From contig JAIROS010000023.1 in NCBI GenBank assembly GCA_031257405.1, positions 1 to 43,616 on the forward strand: a stretch of 43,616 bases of DNA. The letters are read 5' to 3'. This stretch comes from Puniceicoccales bacterium (GTDB lineage: Bacteria > Verrucomicrobiota > Verrucomicrobiia > Opitutales > LL51). The position numbers and the translations under genes were made by a program. Within the stretch, counting starts at the first letter, position 1. Each line of letters opens with the position of its first letter. This document shows, piece by piece, positions 18,064 to 25,319 of this stretch. Below the pieces are notes generated by a model. It searched no databases. It was not told where the DNA came from and saw nothing but the letters and a program-made list of their open reading frames with translations.

Positions 18064-18239
18064 TCCAGTTGCAGTAGTGCGTTAGCGGGGATTTTCCGGC
18101 TCGGTTTATCGACACCGCCGTGGGCAGATAACCGGACAGATCGGGCGAAGATCATTGCCTGGGCTTGGGTACGCGTTTCGGCCAGATGGTGTTGCAGGAG
18201 CCATTCATCGGCGCGGATCCACGGGGTACGGGTTTTCAC
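17884..18239 (-). pseudogene. tlyA: remnant of tlyA (S4-domain rRNA methyltransferase) lacking its core
   Basis: From GTG 18239 the frame encodes an S4 RNA-binding domain (IRADEWLLQHHLAETRTQAQ, then VDKPSRKIPANALLQLDKK) like the N-terminus of TlyA. It then runs straight into a 16-residue tail ending TPTDKL and a stop at 18015. Immediately beyond, another frame encodes VGAIGSPILGAGGNREFLLG, the typical C-terminus of TlyA (SPI-x-G-x-GN-x-EFL), followed by a second copy of the TPTDKL tail ending at 17884 (frameshifted by a run of A). The whole S-adenosylmethionine-binding domain, about 150 residues, is missing. This fits tail duplication followed by an internal deletion. The 74-residue S4 piece (18015-18239) could still be translated; its GTG overlaps the exonuclease stop. 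Confidence 0.75.
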
Positions 18240-18829
18240 GGCATGTGTTTTTTGACTTCGAGATACAGATCGCGGCTGATCCAGGCATCCGTAGCGGCGT
18301 AAATGAGTTGTCGCGGCGATAAATTTTCCTGGGACCAGTCCGTTACTTGGGATATTTTTGAAATGCGGCAGCGGAGAAAAATGCCCGCCAAATTGCGTAA
18401 CCCGGTTTGTTCGATGCCCATGGCCTTCGTCAAATCGCTGATATCCTGGAAATTAATGGGCTTGAAATCCTCGATGTCGCGCAATTTTAGGACGTCGTCG
18501 CGGATGGCGATGCCGACTTTTAATAAATTTTCACATTCAAAAATAGGTTTCAAAAAACGCAACTGGCCGATTTTAGCGAGTTGGAAAATATAGGCGCCCT
18601 TTGGGGTAGCAATTTGGACGATGGAGGGCAAATATTTTTCGCCCTTGGAAAAAGCGGGCTTACTTTCCGTGTCGAACCCAACAACCGTTTCCCCCATAAT
18701 CTCCTCTACCGCCCCCTGCGCACCCGCTTCATTATTGATAAAATGGATATCGCCTTCGTAGAATTTCATGGGCAAATTTTGTAATTTTGTTTTGGAGATT
18801 TTGCTAGGAAATTTTGGTAATATTTTCAT
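18236..18829 (-). CDS. DEDDy-type 3'-5' exonuclease (RNase D-like)
   Basis: The protein has the three exonuclease motifs of the DnaQ/RNase D superfamily: Exo I VGFDTESKP (Asp and Glu near residues 53 and 55 from the chosen start), Exo II around KVGIAIRDDVLKLRD, and Exo III LIYAATDAWISRDLY with the Tyr-x3-Asp arrangement of the DEDDy subgroup. It lacks the HRDC domains of full RNase D, so it is a stand-alone domain of about 197 residues like many short bacterial 3'-5' exonucleases acting on RNA or DNA. I chose ATG 18829 (MKILPKFPSKIS). The frame is open to an ATG at 18940, but the extra 37 residues look unconserved and would overlap the divergent prepilin gene's leader. Its stop overlaps the GTG of the tlyA remnant. 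Confidence 0.85.
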   Translation of the reverse strand: MKILPKFPSKISKTKLQNLPMKFYEGDIHFINNEAGAQGAVEEIMGETVVGFDTESKPAFSKGEKYLPSIVQIATPKGAYIFQLAKIGQLRFLKPIFECENLLKVGIAIRDDVLKLRDIEDFKPINFQDISDLTKAMGIEQTGLRNLAGIFLRCRISKISQVTDWSQENLSPRQLIYAATDAWISRDLYLEVKKHMP

Positions 18830-18975
18830 TTTTCGAAGGACGTTTCCCAAGAAACTAAAAATTCGCGGGCACATAGGGCGATGAAATGTGGAAAGTAAAA
18901 ATTTTCTGATCCAATGGAAGTTAAAAATTGATTGCGGCATTCATTTTTAAAAATACATCACCTCCACCAGAATCT

Positions 18976-19770
18976 ATGCGATTCAAAAAGGATACTCACG
19001 GATTTACGGTTTTGGAGATTCTCATAGCCAGCGCGATTATGGTAATGGTTGTGGGTTTTGCGGCTATCGGCATTGATACGCTTTTGGACTACAAAAAGGG
19101 TGAGCATGCGAAGGCGAAGTTAGTCTATGGGGCGCTACAGGTTTTGGATGAGATTGAAAAAAATTGGGAAAATAGGAGTATTTCCCTTGGCAATTTACTC
19201 ATTAATGAGCCGGCTTATCCGTTACAATTTCGGTTGAATAGTCCTATCGGCGGCTATCCTTCGCTGAGTTTTTTTGTTAATTCCGCCGAAGGTCCCAGGG
19301 CGATTTGCTACAGTCTAGCGCCATTACCGCCTGCTGTGGGTGGTGATTTACGGGATGCGGTTGGGTTATTTAGGCTTATATTGGATGTGGGCGATAGCAA
19401 GGCAGCTTTGGAAAATTTTTCTTCGGAGGGCGATTTAAGCATAGCATTTCCTGGAGTGGAAGTAGGGAAGGTCGCGAATTTGGTATCGGATTCGGCGGTT
19501 TTTTTTGGAGTTCATTTGATTAAATTGGCTGCCGACGGATTTGCTTTGGAGTATTTGAACAAGGATGCGCAAGGGATTGGGGTATATGGCGGGGAGTGGG
19601 CGCTTGGGGGATTTCACCCGACGGACATTGCGTTTTTGGAGGTAGCGGTAGGGCTGTTGCCGAAATTTTTACATGGGGTGTATTTTGGGTTATCTTCGGT
19701 AGTGGAGAAGGAAACTTTTCTCGCAAAAAATGGGATTCGGTTGTCGCGCATTTTACCCTGGCGCATTTAG
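18976..19770 (+). CDS. prepilin-type N-terminal cleavage/methylation protein (GspJ/PulJ-like)
   Basis: The mature N-terminus follows a short basic leader: MRFKKDTHG, then FTVLEILIASAIMVMVVGFA, with Gly before the cleavage site, Phe+1 and Glu+5. This is the signature of type IV pilins and type II secretion pseudopilins processed by PilD. The remaining 235 residues are a soluble domain without a recognisable family. Size and layout resemble minor pseudopilins of the GspJ type. I chose ATG 18976 because it places the leader nine residues before the cut; the open frame begins at 18928. No other secretion genes adjoin. A second prepilin-like gene lies 1.8 kb downstream on the other strand. Confidence 0.8.
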   Translation: MRFKKDTHGFTVLEILIASAIMVMVVGFAAIGIDTLLDYKKGEHAKAKLVYGALQVLDEIEKNWENRSISLGNLLINEPAYPLQFRLNSPIGGYPSLSFFVNSAEGPRAICYSLAPLPPAVGGDLRDAVGLFRLILDVGDSKAALENFSSEGDLSIAFPGVEVGKVANLVSDSAVFFGVHLIKLAADGFALEYLNKDAQGIGVYGGEWALGGFHPTDIAFLEVAVGLLPKFLHGVYFGLSSVVEKETFLAKNGIRLSRILPWRI

Positions 19771-19945
19771 TGGGAATCTTTCGCCGTAATATTTCCGCGA
19801 GTAGCGGCGGCGGATTGTTTTTATTTTGTATGTAAATTTTGGGTTGCCTTTTCCACGAGGATCCCTAAAGGCTAAAATCAGGAAAAGTTTCGTTTTCCGA
19901 CGGTTACCGCGAGAAATGGAGTTATGGAGTAGCCGTAAAAAATGT

Positions 19946-21385
19946 ATGAATGATGTAAAATTAACAAAATACGCGCCCGGAGGTATAGGTGAATTATGCG
20001 CTTTATCCTGGCCCATTATGCTATCATCGGCGGCGGGCTATATGATGTTGATCATTGATCGCATTATCCTCAGTCGCTACTCAACGGAGGCATTTAATTC
20101 TTGTTTTGGCGCGATGCAGTGCTACTGGATGTTTGCTGGGACGGCTCTCGAATTCGCTTTGATAGCGGAAGTTTTTGTGGGGCAGTACAATGGTGCGCGG
20201 CGGTACCGGGAGATTGGTCCGGTGATTTGGCAGATGATTTGGTTTTGTTTGTCGCTATTTGTCCTATTTGTTCCGCTTGTTATATGGGTTATTCCCCATT
20301 TAATGGCCAGTAATGTTGCGCGGCTGGGCGTACCTTATTTGAGGATTATTTCGCTATTTGTACCGATTCATATCATTGGCTACGGAGTTTTGGGTGCATT
20401 TTTTGTGGGGCGTGGGCAGACGAAAATTATTTCTGTGCTGACGATTTTTTCGGGATTATTGAATATTTTTTTAGATTTTATTTTTGTATTTGGCTGTCGG
20501 GTGACGGAGGAGGGGTACATCGGGATTGTTCCGGGCTATGATTTATCATTTTTGGGGCGATTTCCAAGAGCTGCCGGTTGGGAGGTTGTAAGGGAGCGCG
20601 GGGTAGTGGGTGCGGCGACGGCCACGGTTATTTCCGAGATTGTGTTTACCGTCGTGCTATTGATCATATTTCTCAAAAAATCCAATCGAAATCGCTATGC
20701 AACGGGGCGGCTAGGGTTTGAGAAAAATTTGCTAAAAAAATGCTTAAGTAAGGGAAGTCCGCCCGCATTGAATCGCTTTATTAACTCATTTTTTTGGGCG
20801 GCGACGACGCAGGTTATTGCGCAGCATGTGACCGCTGAGGAATTCCAAGGGTACGGCATATCGCATTCGATTTACATGATATTTTTTTTCATCATAGAGG
20901 GAATAGCGGCAGGGACGCGGACGGTATGTTCGAATGCGTTAGGGGCGCGGGCTTTCGAGATTGTTCCGCGGAACATTAGGTCTTGGGGGGCACTGAGCAT
21001 GGTTTGTATTTTTTTTGTATCGCTGGGGATGTTAATTTATCCGGACGCTTTAATTAGGGCATTTGTGCGGGAAGCGGGCGATGGAGTGGTTTACGGGATT
21101 GCGAAAAACATGTTAATATGGGCATGGTTGGTATTTTCGTTAGATTTTAGCGTTAACAATTTACTGAGCATGCTATTGGCGTCGGGGGACACGAAATTCA
21201 CGATGTATGTGAACACGTGTGTATTTTTTTGCTGTGTTATTTTACCGGTTTATGTAGGGATTATTTATTTTGGCTATGGTTCGGTAATTGTCTGGCAATT
21301 TTTGGTATTGGACTCGATTATTCGCATGATATTTTTCATTTGTCGCTATCGTGCGGGTTATTGGAGGGTAGGGCGACTGATTTAG
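19946..21385 (+). CDS. MATE-family multidrug/metabolite efflux transporter
   Basis: This protein of about 480 residues has twelve hydrophobic segments and the two-fold MATE pattern. The first half starts ELCALSWPIMLSSAAGYMMLIIDRIIL with the conserved Pro-Ile-Met in helix 1. The second half contains GSPPALNRFINSFFWAATTQ. It would export cationic compounds in exchange for Na+ or H+. I chose ATG 19946 (MNDVKLTKYAPGG), since the 40 residues before it in the open frame are basic and unlike the family. The gene runs in the same direction as the prepilin-like gene 175 bp upstream. Its 3' flank has AAAAAAGCTTGACATT, a motif seen again after tpiA. Confidence 0.9.
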   Translation: MNDVKLTKYAPGGIGELCALSWPIMLSSAAGYMMLIIDRIILSRYSTEAFNSCFGAMQCYWMFAGTALEFALIAEVFVGQYNGARRYREIGPVIWQMIWFCLSLFVLFVPLVIWVIPHLMASNVARLGVPYLRIISLFVPIHIIGYGVLGAFFVGRGQTKIISVLTIFSGLLNIFLDFIFVFGCRVTEEGYIGIVPGYDLSFLGRFPRAAGWEVVRERGVVGAATATVISEIVFTVVLLIIFLKKSNRNRYATGRLGFEKNLLKKCLSKGSPPALNRFINSFFWAATTQVIAQHVTAEEFQGYGISHSIYMIFFFIIEGIAAGTRTVCSNALGARAFEIVPRNIRSWGALSMVCIFFVSLGMLIYPDALIRAFVREAGDGVVYGIAKNMLIWAWLVFSLDFSVNNLLSMLLASGDTKFTMYVNTCVFFCCVILPVYVGIIYFGYGSVIVWQFLVLDSIIRMIFFICRYRAGYWRVGRLI

Positions 21386-21524
21386 GCTGGGGGGAAATTA
21401 TATTATTTGGAAATTTTTATAAAAATTTATAAAAAAGCTTGACATTGGCGAAAAACTTTGGCAAGTAGGGTAGGGAGGGTGGGGATTACTGTAATTGGGC
21501 GGTATATTGGGAAGGGGTTATCCA

Positions 21525-22301
21525 TTAGAGATCGCAGGCGTCATGGCCGATCCAACTGAGGAAGCTAGAGTTGGCATATTGGGGGGATTCGGAAAGTTGG
21601 TGACTATTGGGGATCGTTTCGCAGATTTTGGATGTTTTTAATTGGGTCAAATAATTTACGAATTTATTTATTGTATGGGGGCACCATTCGACGGAGCCGT
21701 TATAGTAAGCGATGAGGCCGCCTTTTGATCCGAAGACGCTGCTATTATTATTGTCGGTATGGGTTGACCAGGAGCCATTATTTTGGAGTCCGCGGCTATA
21801 GGCGGCGGGGAAGTTCCCTTTGGTGAGCGTTTTATAGTCGAAATTTGGGCATTGGACGACACCGCAGACGACGCTTAGGGGGACGGTTTTGAAATGGGAA
21901 TTCATTTCTTTTGTAGAGGGGTTACAGATTTCCATTGGGAAAGTTTTGGAGGGATTTTTTTTAAAATTTTTCACTTGGGGATCGAAGTCCCAGGCCCAGA
22001 TGGAGACGTCATCGACGTAGCCATATTTTGCGAGGAGGGCGGCGAAATTATTGGCGGTATAGGGGTGATCGCTGGACATATTTTTCACATCGGAGAGGGT
22101 AATGGCGCGGCCGAAGTCGCTGATAAACTGGGCATGGGCGAGGGCGATGAGGCGGAGATTACTGGCGGCTTTAGCGCGATGGATATGGCTAATGGCGGCC
22201 TGGGTAATGGGGCAAACGATTGCCAAAAGGACCGCCAGGATACCGATTATCACCGCTAATTCCACGAGTGTGAGACTGGCTTTTGATTTAAATTTCGACA
22301 C
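21525..22301 (-). CDS. prepilin-like protein with Verrucomicrobia-type C-terminal domain
   Basis: This 258-residue protein has a short leader MSKFKSKAS and a hydrophobic pilin helix LTLVELAVIIGILAVLLAIV with Glu+5, followed by KAASNLRLIALAHAQF. This arrangement is common in the many DUF1559-like prepilin proteins of Planctomycetes and Verrucomicrobia. The residue before the cut is Ser rather than Gly, which may weaken PilD processing. The C-terminal half holds GGLIAYYNGSVEWCPH, resembling the product-display end of that family. The start is GTG 22301. The gene is alone on the minus strand, its leader being one end of a 200-bp duplication derived from prs. Confidence 0.75.
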   Translation of the reverse strand: MSKFKSKASLTLVELAVIIGILAVLLAIVCPITQAAISHIHRAKAASNLRLIALAHAQFISDFGRAITLSDVKNMSSDHPYTANNFAALLAKYGYVDDVSIWAWDFDPQVKNFKKNPSKTFPMEICNPSTKEMNSHFKTVPLSVVCGVVQCPNFDYKTLTKGNFPAAYSRGLQNNGSWSTHTDNNNSSVFGSKGGLIAYYNGSVEWCPHTINKFVNYLTQLKTSKICETIPNSHQLSESPQYANSSFLSWIGHDACDL

Positions 22302-22613
22302 TACTTTTATTGTAAAAGGATTAAAAATTTTTCAATTAAAATTTAGGAAATTCGAATAACTCCGCCAGGCTGCCGTTACCGTGGATTCTGCGGATCGCTT
22401 CACCAAAGTGGGAATTTTTTCGATTTTCGATATCGTCGGGCTGGCCAATAAAAATAAAAATAAAATCCATTTTTTTGCCTAATTTTCGATTTAGGCCTTG
22501 ACACCGCATTTATTATAAAATATTGAAAAATCCAATTAGAATTTAGGAAACTCAAATAACTCCGCCAGACTGCCGTTGCCGTGGATCCTGCGGATCGCTT
22601 CGCCGAATAAAGG
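22298..22613 (-). repeat. duplication of the prs 3' end, 200 bp apart
   Basis: Positions 22298-22413 repeat 22498-22613 at an offset of 200 bp. The best-kept part is CTCCGCCAGRCTGCCGTTRC onwards, which is the last ~25 codons of prs on the minus strand; further left lies the prs 3' flank. Differences in the coding part are transitions. The left copy abuts the GTG start of the prepilin-like gene. Between the copies is a GCCTAA/TTAGGC hairpin (22477-22496) next to a T run, but on the strand in which prs is transcribed it is followed by A rather than T. Confidence 0.85.
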
Positions 22614-23471
22614 ACAAATATCTAGCTTGGTAATGGGCAGGGAAATGTCGAAGGGCGTAGGCGTTGAATTCGTCGTCAATAGCGAATCAATGGCGGAATT
22701 TTTTAAATTTTCCTGGCCCAACGCAGTCAATGGAGCGTGCGAAACAGCCGCCCGAATCGATAAAGCTCCCCTCTCTTTCAGTAATTTTGCCGCCGTCGTC
22801 AGCGTTTCCGCGGTTTCCGTAGTATCGTCGATCAGCAAAATATCCCTGCCCGCCACTTCCCCAATGACATCAACGGCTTCCGCGTGAACCCCGTCAAATC
22901 GCCGCTTCACCACTAATGCCAGCGGACAATTCAGGGCATCGGCGTAAGTAGCCGCCCTCCTCATACCCCCCGCGTCCGGTGAACAAATGGTCATATTTCC
23001 GTAATTCTGCTTCCTGATGTGCCCCAAAAGCGTCGGTGCGGCGGAAAGATGGTCCATCGGAATGTCGAAAAATCCCGTCACCTGCGGCGCATGGAGATCC
23101 ATCGCCAATATGCGGTTGGCTCCAGCCGAAATCAGTAAATTGGCCATGAGTTTCGCGGTAATGGGGACGCGCGGCTTATCCTTCCGGTCCTGCCGACTAT
23201 ACCCAAAATAGGGGAGAACCGCGGTGATGCGAGCCGCCGAAGCCCGCCGAATGGCATCCATCATAATTAACATCTCCATCGCATGGTCGTTTGCCGGAAA
23301 ATGTGTTCCCTGAATAATAAAAATATCACCGCCACGAACACTCTCCCGAATCTGTATAAATGTCTCGCCGTCCGGAAATGTGGATAGCTCAATCGCCCCC
23401 AGCGAAATCCGTAAATAGTCGCAAACCCCACGGGCAAATGTATGATGAGATGTCCCAGAAAAAATTTTCAT
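22536..23471 (-). CDS. prs: ribose-phosphate pyrophosphokinase Prs
   Basis: This 311-residue enzyme makes phosphoribosyl pyrophosphate from ribose 5-phosphate and ATP for nucleotide, His and Trp synthesis. Family landmarks are MKIFSGTSHHTFARGVCDYL at the start, SVRGGDIFIIQ, the ATP-binding YFGYSRQDRKD near residue 90-100, DLHAPQVTGFFDIPMDHL and the PRPP loop LLIDDTTETAETL. The Arg-rich catalytic loop reads VVKRRFDG. The length is normal for class I enzymes. It is divergent from cysS; the spacer holds the cloverleaf element. The gene ends within a duplicated segment. Confidence 0.96.
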   Translation of the reverse strand: MKIFSGTSHHTFARGVCDYLRISLGAIELSTFPDGETFIQIRESVRGGDIFIIQGTHFPANDHAMEMLIMMDAIRRASAARITAVLPYFGYSRQDRKDKPRVPITAKLMANLLISAGANRILAMDLHAPQVTGFFDIPMDHLSAAPTLLGHIRKQNYGNMTICSPDAGGMRRAATYADALNCPLALVVKRRFDGVHAEAVDVIGEVAGRDILLIDDTTETAETLTTAAKLLKERGALSIRAAVSHAPLTALGQENLKNSAIDSLLTTNSTPTPFDISLPITKLDICPLFGEAIRRIHGNGSLAELFEFPKF

Positions 23472-23540
23472 GGCAAAATCTGTAGGCGAATTTAACTTTT
23501 TTTTGAAAAATGTAAATAAAATTGTGAAAAATTTTTAAAA

Positions 23541-23633
23541 TTGCCGGGCAAAAGCGCGCGGATACCGTGCACGCCATGAAACGAAGTTTCATGGCGTCCA
23601 AGGAGTGCAACTCCTTGGGCTTTTGCCCGGCAA
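23541..23633. other. perfect four-arm cloverleaf element
   Basis: Ninety-three bases fold with no unpaired position outside three triloops. The closing stem is TTGCCGGGCAAAAGC (23541-23555) with its complement at 23619-23633 (15 bp). Inside, directly abutting, are hairpin 1 at 23556-23570 (6 bp, one G-T pair, loop ATA), hairpin 2 at 23571-23597 (12 bp, loop GAA) and hairpin 3 at 23598-23618 (9 bp, loop GCA). Adjacent stems leave no linker bases, so the whole is a perfect four-way junction. GAA and GCA are GNA-type loops, known to make very stable DNA mini-hairpins. It sits 70 bp before the prs start and about 100 bp before cysS. No target-site duplication is evident at its edges. It could be an extragenic palindromic or miniature mobile element, a structured RNA leader of cysS, or a cruciform regulatory site. 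Confidence 0.85.
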
Positions 23634-23736
23634 TCGCCCGGAAATATGGAAGTTCCGGAGGAAAGTCTTGTCACTGAGAAGCCGAAGCATCGAAAATGCC
23701 ACAAAAATCGTTGCATTTTTTGGGAATAAAGTAAAG

Positions 23737-25218
23737 ATGGTTGCCATGGATACGGTGAGACTTTACAACACGGGAACGCGTCAAATGGAGGCCATTGCGC
23801 CCGGTCAGCCCGATGGTTTACTGCGGATTTACTGCTGCGGCCCGACGGTATACCACTACGCCCACATCGGTAATTTCCGCACATTTTTGATACAGGATGT
23901 TTTACGGCGGCTATTGTTGGCGATGGGCTACCGGGTTCGATTCATCCGCAACATTACGGACGTCGACGACAAAACGATTCGCGGGGCGCAGGGGGAGCAT
24001 ATTTCATTGGGGGCGTTCACGCGCCGGTGGACCGATATTTTTCACGGCGACTGCGACGCGCTAAATATTCTGCGGCCCGACGGCGAACCAAAGGCAACGG
24101 AACATATCGCGGAACAAATTGCTATGGTTGAAGCGTTGATCCGGAAGGGGCACGCCTACGTTACTTCGGATGGCTCCGTTTATTTCCGCCTCTCCTCCTA
24201 CCCGGCTTACGGGAAATTATCGGGGGTCGACGTCGGGCAACTTGCGCCGCAGGCTAATGATAATGATGGGGCGGTCAATTTAGCGGACGAATATGGTCGC
24301 GATTCGGTTCACGATTTTGCTTTATGGAAGGCGCACAAGGAAGAGGACGGGGATATTTTTTGGGAGAGTCCGTGGGGGAAGGGTCGTCCCGGCTGGCACA
24401 TTGAGTGTAGTGCGATGTCGATGAAATATTTGGGGGAGACCATCGACCTTCACGGCGGCGGGATTGATCTTTGTTTCCCGCACCACGAAAATGAAATCGC
24501 CCAGGCGGAATGCGTTACGGGGAAGCCCTTTGTACGCCACTGGTTTCACTCGGAGCACCTACAGGTTGAGGGCCAAAAAATGTCAAAAAGTTTGGGTAAT
24601 CTCCTCACATTGCTGGATTTGAAGGGCAAGGGGTACACGTCGGAGGCGGTTCGCTACGCGTTACTCAGCGGCCATTATCGGCAGATTTTAAATTTTACAT
24701 TTTCCGGACTCGATGCCGCCCAAAGTGCGCTCCACAAATTGAGGGCGAAGGTCGTCCATTTGCGGGGTACCGTTGGCTGGAGTGCTACGGATCGGAGTAC
24801 GGCTGCTCCCGATGCCACCGATTATCCTCCCTCCCAAACCGAGATTATACCTCAAAAAATCGCGGCCTATCGCCATTTCGCCGCCGCCATCGAAGCACTC
24901 AAAAACGATCTCAATATCCCCAAATGTTTGGGGGAAATTTTTTCCATTTTGAACCGCACTGCCGCCGCCGATCGGCAATTTTTCGAGGAACTGCGGTCTA
25001 TTTTTTTTATTTTGGGCATTGAAATTTTCTCCGATACCGGCACAAGCCAAGGGCAGTCCGTCCCCGACGATGTCGCCAAACTCGCCGCACAACGCTGGGA
25101 GGCAAAACAAAATAAAAATTTCGCCGAAGCGGACCGTCTGCGCCAGGTCCTCGCAGGAAAAGGTTGGGATGTGGTCGATGGTAAAGGCGGCTACGATTTG
25201 GAGCGCAATAATCGTTAA
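23737..25218 (+). CDS. cysS: cysteine-tRNA ligase CysS
   Basis: This class I synthetase of about 493 residues charges tRNA-Cys. Seen are [20 protein letters not shown] with the zinc-ligand Cys and the HIGH-type motif [30 protein letters not shown] with the second zinc Cys, [20 protein letters not shown] with the zinc His and Glu, and KMSKSLGN for ATP. The C-terminus ends with a DALR-like region and [13 protein letters not shown]. Starts are ambiguous: ATG 23737 (used here), ATG 23746 and TTG 23668. The last has the best ribosome binding site (GGAGGAAAG) but adds 23 residues of unlikely sequence. Confidence 0.95.
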   Translation: MVAMDTVRLYNTGTRQMEAIAPGQPDGLLRIYCCGPTVYHYAHIGNFRTFLIQDVLRRLLLAMGYRVRFIRNITDVDDKTIRGAQGEHISLGAFTRRWTDIFHGDCDALNILRPDGEPKATEHIAEQIAMVEALIRKGHAYVTSDGSVYFRLSSYPAYGKLSGVDVGQLAPQANDNDGAVNLADEYGRDSVHDFALWKAHKEEDGDIFWESPWGKGRPGWHIECSAMSMKYLGETIDLHGGGIDLCFPHHENEIAQAECVTGKPFVRHWFHSEHLQVEGQKMSKSLGNLLTLLDLKGKGYTSEAVRYALLSGHYRQILNFTFSGLDAAQSALHKLRAKVVHLRGTVGWSATDRSTAAPDATDYPPSQTEIIPQKIAAYRHFAAAIEALKNDLNIPKCLGEIFSILNRTAAADRQFFEELRSIFFILGIEIFSDTGTSQGQSVPDDVAKLAAQRWEAKQNKNFAEADRLRQVLAGKGWDVVDGKGGYDLERNNR

Positions 25219-25319
25219 AAATTGGTGGAAATTTTATCATTTTTTTGGATTTCGAAAAATTTATGTCCTGTGTTTTCTTTTATTTGCGATTTAGGTAAAA
25301 CCGTTAGTATATTTGACCT

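Noticed and set aside
22477-22496. GCCTAA/TTAGGC hairpin next to seven T as the prs terminator
   Set aside because: On the minus strand, in which prs is transcribed, the stem is followed by A rather than T, so it does not fit an intrinsic terminator for prs.
23605-23736. N-terminal extension of CysS starting inside the cloverleaf element
   Set aside because: The added residues are not synthetase-like, and the conserved start of the protein lies at 23737/23746; the upstream frame is open by chance.
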